Below are positions 60,021 to 64,000 of a DNA stretch of 64,000 bases, piece after piece. The position numbers and the translations under genes are program-made. This DNA is from Lycium barbarum (Eukaryota > Streptophyta > Magnoliopsida > Solanales > Solanaceae), in NCBI RefSeq assembly GCF_019175385.1, contig NC_083340.1:18860336-18924335 (forward strand). Reading direction: 5' to 3'. Each line of letters opens with the position of its first letter. Position 1 is the stretch's first letter. The notes under the pieces are model-generated. The model searched no databases, had not been told where the DNA came from, and saw nothing but the letters and a program-made list of their open reading frames with translations.

Positions 60021-60430
60021 GTATATGCTGTATTGCTGACTTGCTGTTAGCCTGTTAGTCAGTAAATATATAAACTTTACTTATAAACTTATATAACATA
60101 GATACCTACAATATACTAATAAATACTATACTATATATATACTATGCAAAAAAAAAAAAAAAAAAGAGGGTTTGGATGTGTTTGAACCGGACCGGTTCCG
60201 ATTTTGGATTTTTAATCGGACCGGTTTTAATTTCGGGTTTTTAATCAATAAACCGGAACTGATTAAACCGATTCCGGTTTTTAGAGCGGGAAACTGGCCG
60301 ATTTTATAACTGGTTACCGGTGCAACCGGTTGACACGTTTATTTCGGATGCAGAGAACTGAAAATATCTTTTATAGGATACAATGTATTGGACATGTTTG
60401 ATGTCTCGGATGCTGAGAACTATGATGCTT

Positions 60431-60720
60431 TTTTGTCTTTTTTCCTGATTTTCACAAGTGGAAGAGTATTAGCCGCACAAGTAAGGCTAAAGTCATTTTC
60501 ATTTTGTTAAAATAAAATGCAACACTTGTAAGTTCACAATCATACAACTTGTTGAATTTTTATGGGGAAATGTCATGTTAGAGAAAGTAGATTTTTTACT
60601 CTTAACGTTTTGCACAGAAATAAATTCCTCTCCAGAAAACTCCTCTCCTGTTTCTCTCATTTACCAACATCCTCGGTCTATGTGGCGACGCCTTTCGTAT
60701 TATGAGATTGAAATAAATCT
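60431..60720. other. Intergenic DNA
   Basis: No gene or element was recognised here. It follows the second copy of the duplicated UPF0114 upstream segment. Confidence 0.4.
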
Positions 60721-61235
60721 TTTTTTATCCGTAATTTTCATATACCTTTTAAATATTTTAAACTATCAATTATTATAACGTATAATATTTTTTATGTAGT
60801 TTTTAAATATGTAAACTTTATTTAAAAAAAGTTTAAGATTTCATTCTCGAATTCACAATCAGAATTAAACTATTTGACTCTTAGACTGTCTCACAGACAA
60901 AGAAAGTATTAGATGGGTTGAAAATCGAATTTAGAATCTAAAATGTATGAGTTTCCATGATGATTTTAAGTTAATCTATCTTCTTTTTTTGTCCGTAATT
61001 TTCACATATTTTTTAAATATTTTAAACTATCAATTATTATGACTTATAGTATTTTTTATGTAGCTTCTAAATATGTAAACTTTATTTAAAAAAAGTTTAA
61101 GATTTCATTCTTGAATTCACAATCAGAGTTAAACTATTTGACTTTTAGGCTGGTGCAAAGAAAGTATTAGATGGATTGAAAATGGAGTTTAGAATATGAA
61201 ATGTATGAGTTTCCATGATGATTTTAAGTTAATCT
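60721..61235 (+). repeat. Two-copy tandem repeat, ~262-bp units
   Basis: The unit 'ccgtaattttcatat', 'taaactatcaattattat', 'gtttaagatttcattct', 'gagtttccatgatgatttta' occurs at 60721-60982 and again at 60986-61235 with roughly 10% divergence. No terminal repeats or coding sequence suggest a class of transposon. Confidence 0.88.
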
Positions 61236-61422
61236 ATCTATCTATATTATATTGAAAACAAAAACTTCTTAATTAAAAAATTAATACCCTTCTTATTCTT
61301 AAAACTTAATTACTAGCTTCTTGAAAAAGAAGAAGAGAGATTTTCGTGTAAAATAACCCCACCTAACTTTGTATGAACTGATTTGCCTTTCCCCTGACAT
61401 TAACAAATCATATTACCCGTAC

Positions 61423-61807
61423 TGAACAAATTCAGAGTTCATATAAGAACTCCATTGACGAGTAAACAAGATAGAAGAGAAAGAAAATCAAACTATGTTC
61501 ATCCGAGAGAAGAGAAATGAGAGAAATTCATTATGTGAAGTATAATTCTTGAGTTGTGATTACAAAGATGAATGTGTAGGTGTATGTATCCAATGAGCAT
61601 ATGATGTATAATCATCTAACTAACCACCTAGCTTAGTAACTAACCCGGATAACTGCTTGTGGATAAGGTTAGTCTAATAACTACTTTTGAGAAGTCCATA
61701 ACTAACTTTTGAATGGTTGAATGGACTGTTTTGCCCGTAGCTGCTTATCTCCTTAATTGCTTAACTTAGCTCAACTAATCCATGAGCTTCTCATTCATAC
61801 TTTAACA
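61423..61807 (-). repeat. 3' LTR of the second copia element
   Basis: On the minus strand it begins TGTTAAAGTATGAATGAG at 61807, immediately after a polypurine tract 'acttgagggggaa', and ends near 61423 in GAATTTGTTCA. The inner boundary is firm because of the polypurine tract. The outer boundary is inferred from the CA end, because the partner LTR lies outside the window. Confidence 0.75.
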
Positions 61808-64000
61808 TTCCCCCTCAAGTTAGGTCCCATGAAAATATCTAAGACACCTAACTTGGAATTAAGCAAATGATGTTGAACTCTAGTTAATGCTTTTTTCAGA
61901 ATAACTGCAGGTTGTTCCTTTGTTATAATGTATTGTGTCTGAATTTGACCTTGATGAATCTGCTCCCTAATGAAGTGGTAGTCAATTTCTGTATGCTTAG
62001 TCCTTTCATGGAACACAGGGTTGACAGCTATTTGTAGAGCAGATTTGGTGTCATTGAATAACTTTACAGGCAAGGTGATTTTGATGTCTCCTTCAACAAA
62101 CTAAGTATCCAAGTGAGCTCAGAAACAGTTGATGCCATGCTCCTGTACTCAGCTTCTGATAAACTTCTGGAGATAGTAGTCTGCTTCTTTGATTTCCAAG
62201 AGATGAGAGATTCACCAAGCTTGATTAGAAATCCTGAGACTGATTTTCTTATATGTGCACAAGCTGCCCAATCAGCATCACAATAGGCAGTTACCTTCTC
62301 AATAGGTGAACTACATATAAGTATCCCTTGTCCTGGCTGAGACTTGATATATTTGACAGTCCTTAAAGCTACATCCATATGAAATTTCTTAAGTGGTTGA
62401 AGATATTGACTTGGAGTTTGAACCCCAAATGCTATGTCTGGTCTGGTGACTGTCAAATAGAGTAGTTGGCCTATTAATCTCTGATATGAAGTAATGTCTG
62501 TCAGTAATGGATCTTGATCTTCTGTACTGATTTTTTCATTTTCTGCATTGATTTTGACTTGATGATCATCATATTCTTTAGTGATAAGCCTTACATTAGT
62601 ATCTATAGAAATACTTGCTGGTTTAGCTCCTAATAAGCCCAGTTCTGAGATCAACTCCAATGAATATTTTCTTTGATGCATAAGTATCCCATTGTTGTTT
62701 CTAGCAAATTCTATTCCAAGGAAATACTTCAATTCCCCTAGATCCTTCATCTTGAATACTTGTTGAAGTGCTGCTCTGGTTTCTTGAATTATACTGAGAT
62801 CAAACATATCATCAACATACACTAACACCATTATTGTTCCTTTTTTTTCTTCTTTGTGAATAAAGAGTGATCATGTTGGCTCTGTATGAACTGCAACCTT
62901 GTTAATGCTTCAGTCAACTTTGCATTCCATTGCCTATGGGCTTGTTTAAGTCCATATAGGGATTTAGCAAATCTGCATACTTGTCTTGTTTCTCCTTAAC
63001 TTGTAAATCCCTGAGGCAAGTCCATGTAGATTTCATCACACAAGTCACCTTGAAGGAATGCAAATGTACACATTTATTTGATGCATAGGCTAGTGTTTAG
63101 ATGCTGCTATAAACAAAACAATCCTGACAGTAATCATTTTTACAACAGGAGAGAAATTCTCTTGGTAGTCAATGCCTTTTTGTTGCTGTATCCTTTAGCT
63201 ACCAACCTGGCTTTGAGCCTTTCAATTTCACCAGTTGCTTTATACTTCCACTTGCAGCCTATTGGCTTCTTTCCTTCTGGTAGTGTTGTGAGAGTCCAAG
63301 TATTGTTGTTTTGTAATGCTTTAGTCTCTTCTTTCATTGCTTGAATCCATCTAGGATCCTTGCTAGCTTTAACATAATTTTAGGTTCTGAAATAGAAGAG
63401 AAAGCAGTTAAGTAAGCTTGGAATTTTGGAGATATATTATCATAAGATATGTAGTTTGAGATTGGATATTGAGCTTCCCGATGGATGGAATTTAGAGATA
63501 TAAAATCCTTCATCCATATTGGTGGTTGTTTCTCCCTTCCTGATGCTCTTGTTGCAACTTGTATGGTTGTGATTGCTCTTCTTAGAGCAGGTACCACTTG
63601 TTGAGTTTGTGTAACTGTGTGTGTATCTATAGTGGTTTGTTGTATTGTTTGAACCTCTGTGGGTTGAGTATTTGGTTGTATCTCATGTGTAGTATGATCA
63701 GCTGTATATGGTGTCTCATTGATGTTTATTTATGAAGCTGGATTGATTTGAGTTTCTGCTGCACATGACTCAAAAACATCTAGATCATTAGAAAGTAGAT
63801 AATCAGAAGAATCTATCACATCAGGTTCAATATGATTAAATATAGGAGGATCAACATTTTGTGACTTAAATGGGAATTCATCCTCTCTGAATACTACATC
63901 TCTATTGACAAAGAAAGTTTGATGTACAATATCATATAATATATATATCCGTTTTGAGATTCAAAGTAGCCCATAAATACTGCAGTTTAGTCCTTGATTG
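61808..64000 (-). pseudogene. Ty1/copia polyprotein (integrase end, RT, RNase H), truncated by window end
   Basis: On the minus strand from about 63590: 'YPISNYISYDNISPKFQAYL', 'EETKALQNNNTWTLTTLPEG', 'KKPIGCKWKYKATGEIERLK', 'ARLVAKGYS'. A decayed stretch at about 63140-62840 keeps only pieces of RT. The active site follows as 'MVLVYVDDM' (YVDD, about 62815) with 'FKMKDLGELKYFLGIEFARN', 'YQRLIGQLLYLTVTRPDIAF', then RNase H 'AYCDADWAACAHIRKSVSGF' and 'SWKSKKQTTISRSLSEAEYR', and finally 'ERTKHTEIDYHFIREQIHQG' (about 61970). It is read as the Retrofit/Ale-type group from these blocks, with moderate certainty. Stops and frameshifts at about 63340, 63140, 62840 and 62080 make it defective. gag and the 5' LTR lie beyond 64000. 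Confidence 0.88.

Larger units (their letters stand above)
56587..60341 (+). mobile_element. 3.75-kb RICESLEEPER-like hAT upstream of the UPF0114 gene
   Basis: The left end is TCCACGTGTCGACCGGTTCG. The right end, reverse-complemented, is TAAACGTGTCAACCGGTTGC. The flanks 'tttcggaa' (56579-56586) and 'tttcggat' (60342-60349) form an 8-bp duplication with one mismatch. Both ends are rich in 'accggtt' repeats. It carries a BED-finger transposase pseudogene (57098-59063), followed by an AT-rich, microsatellite-expanded 3' region. Confidence 0.9.
56541..60430. repeat. Tandem ~70-bp duplication interrupted by a hAT element
   Basis: 'atcttttataggatacaatg' plus 'tattggacatgtttgatgt' occurs at 56541-56578 and again at 60366-60404, each followed by 'tcggatgc.gagaact'. 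The first copy is cut by the hAT at 56587-60341. Its remainder lies at 60342-60365. The pre-insertion sequence was therefore a tandem duplication in the upstream region of the UPF0114 gene. Confidence 0.85.

Overview
This is a plant nuclear window. The genes carry GT-AG introns, the intergenic DNA is AT-rich, and several layers of plant transposons are nested in one another. Many repeats (the giant LTR at 4409-8715, the TGTCACG-ended element, the FRT-like 'ttcggttcggttcgg' hAT MITEs) look like those of Solanaceae such as Nicotiana, Solanum or Lycium. That assignment rests on remembered repeat style and was not searched. No organellar, bacterial, CRISPR or rRNA sequence was seen.

Layout. 1-2.8 kb: the 3' part of an LTR-like repeat beside an L1 LINE remnant. 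2.8-3.6 kb: a 488-bp TRIM retroelement sitting 22 bp before the ATG of a small two-finger C2H2 zinc-finger gene. 4-15.7 kb: one decayed DUF4371-type hAT transposase broken by two insertions with recognisable target-site duplications: a 4.3-kb solo-LTR-like element and a 6.1-kb Tip100-like hAT, which itself holds a 3.7-kb element with long inverted arms. 16.4-26.9 kb: a 10.5-kb RICESLEEPER-like hAT with a perfect 8-bp duplication. Its transposase is interrupted by a 4.86-kb CACTA element, which carries a receptor-kinase gene fragment, and by a 716-bp hAT MITE. A second copy of that MITE family, in opposite orientation, lies at 28.9-30.0 kb.

30.3-44 kb is the gene-rich part. A seven-exon DCP5/LSM14-type gene (+, 528 aa) has a 4.9-kb first intron holding an RTE LINE and an L1 fragment. 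It converges on a three-exon DUF1218 membrane-protein gene (-, 183 aa). 46.7-51.4 kb is a complete but defective Tork-like Ty1/copia element with both LTRs. 51.5-52.3 kb is a Helitron-like element. 52.5-56.5 kb is a five-exon UPF0114 gene (-, 256 aa, probably plastid). A 3.75-kb hAT is inserted about 100 bp upstream of its start codon. 60.7-61.2 kb holds a tandem repeat, and 61.4 kb to the window end is a second copia element (-) cut by the window edge.

The genes do not form a pathway. DCP5 acts in cytoplasmic mRNA decapping and repression, DUF1218 proteins act at membranes in wall or vascular development, and the UPF0114 protein is an uncharacterised membrane protein. The main story is the transposon stratigraphy and its contact with the genes: leader and promoter insertions, intron expansion and gene-fragment capture. 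Exon limits were placed by eye from reading frame, family conservation and splice sites.
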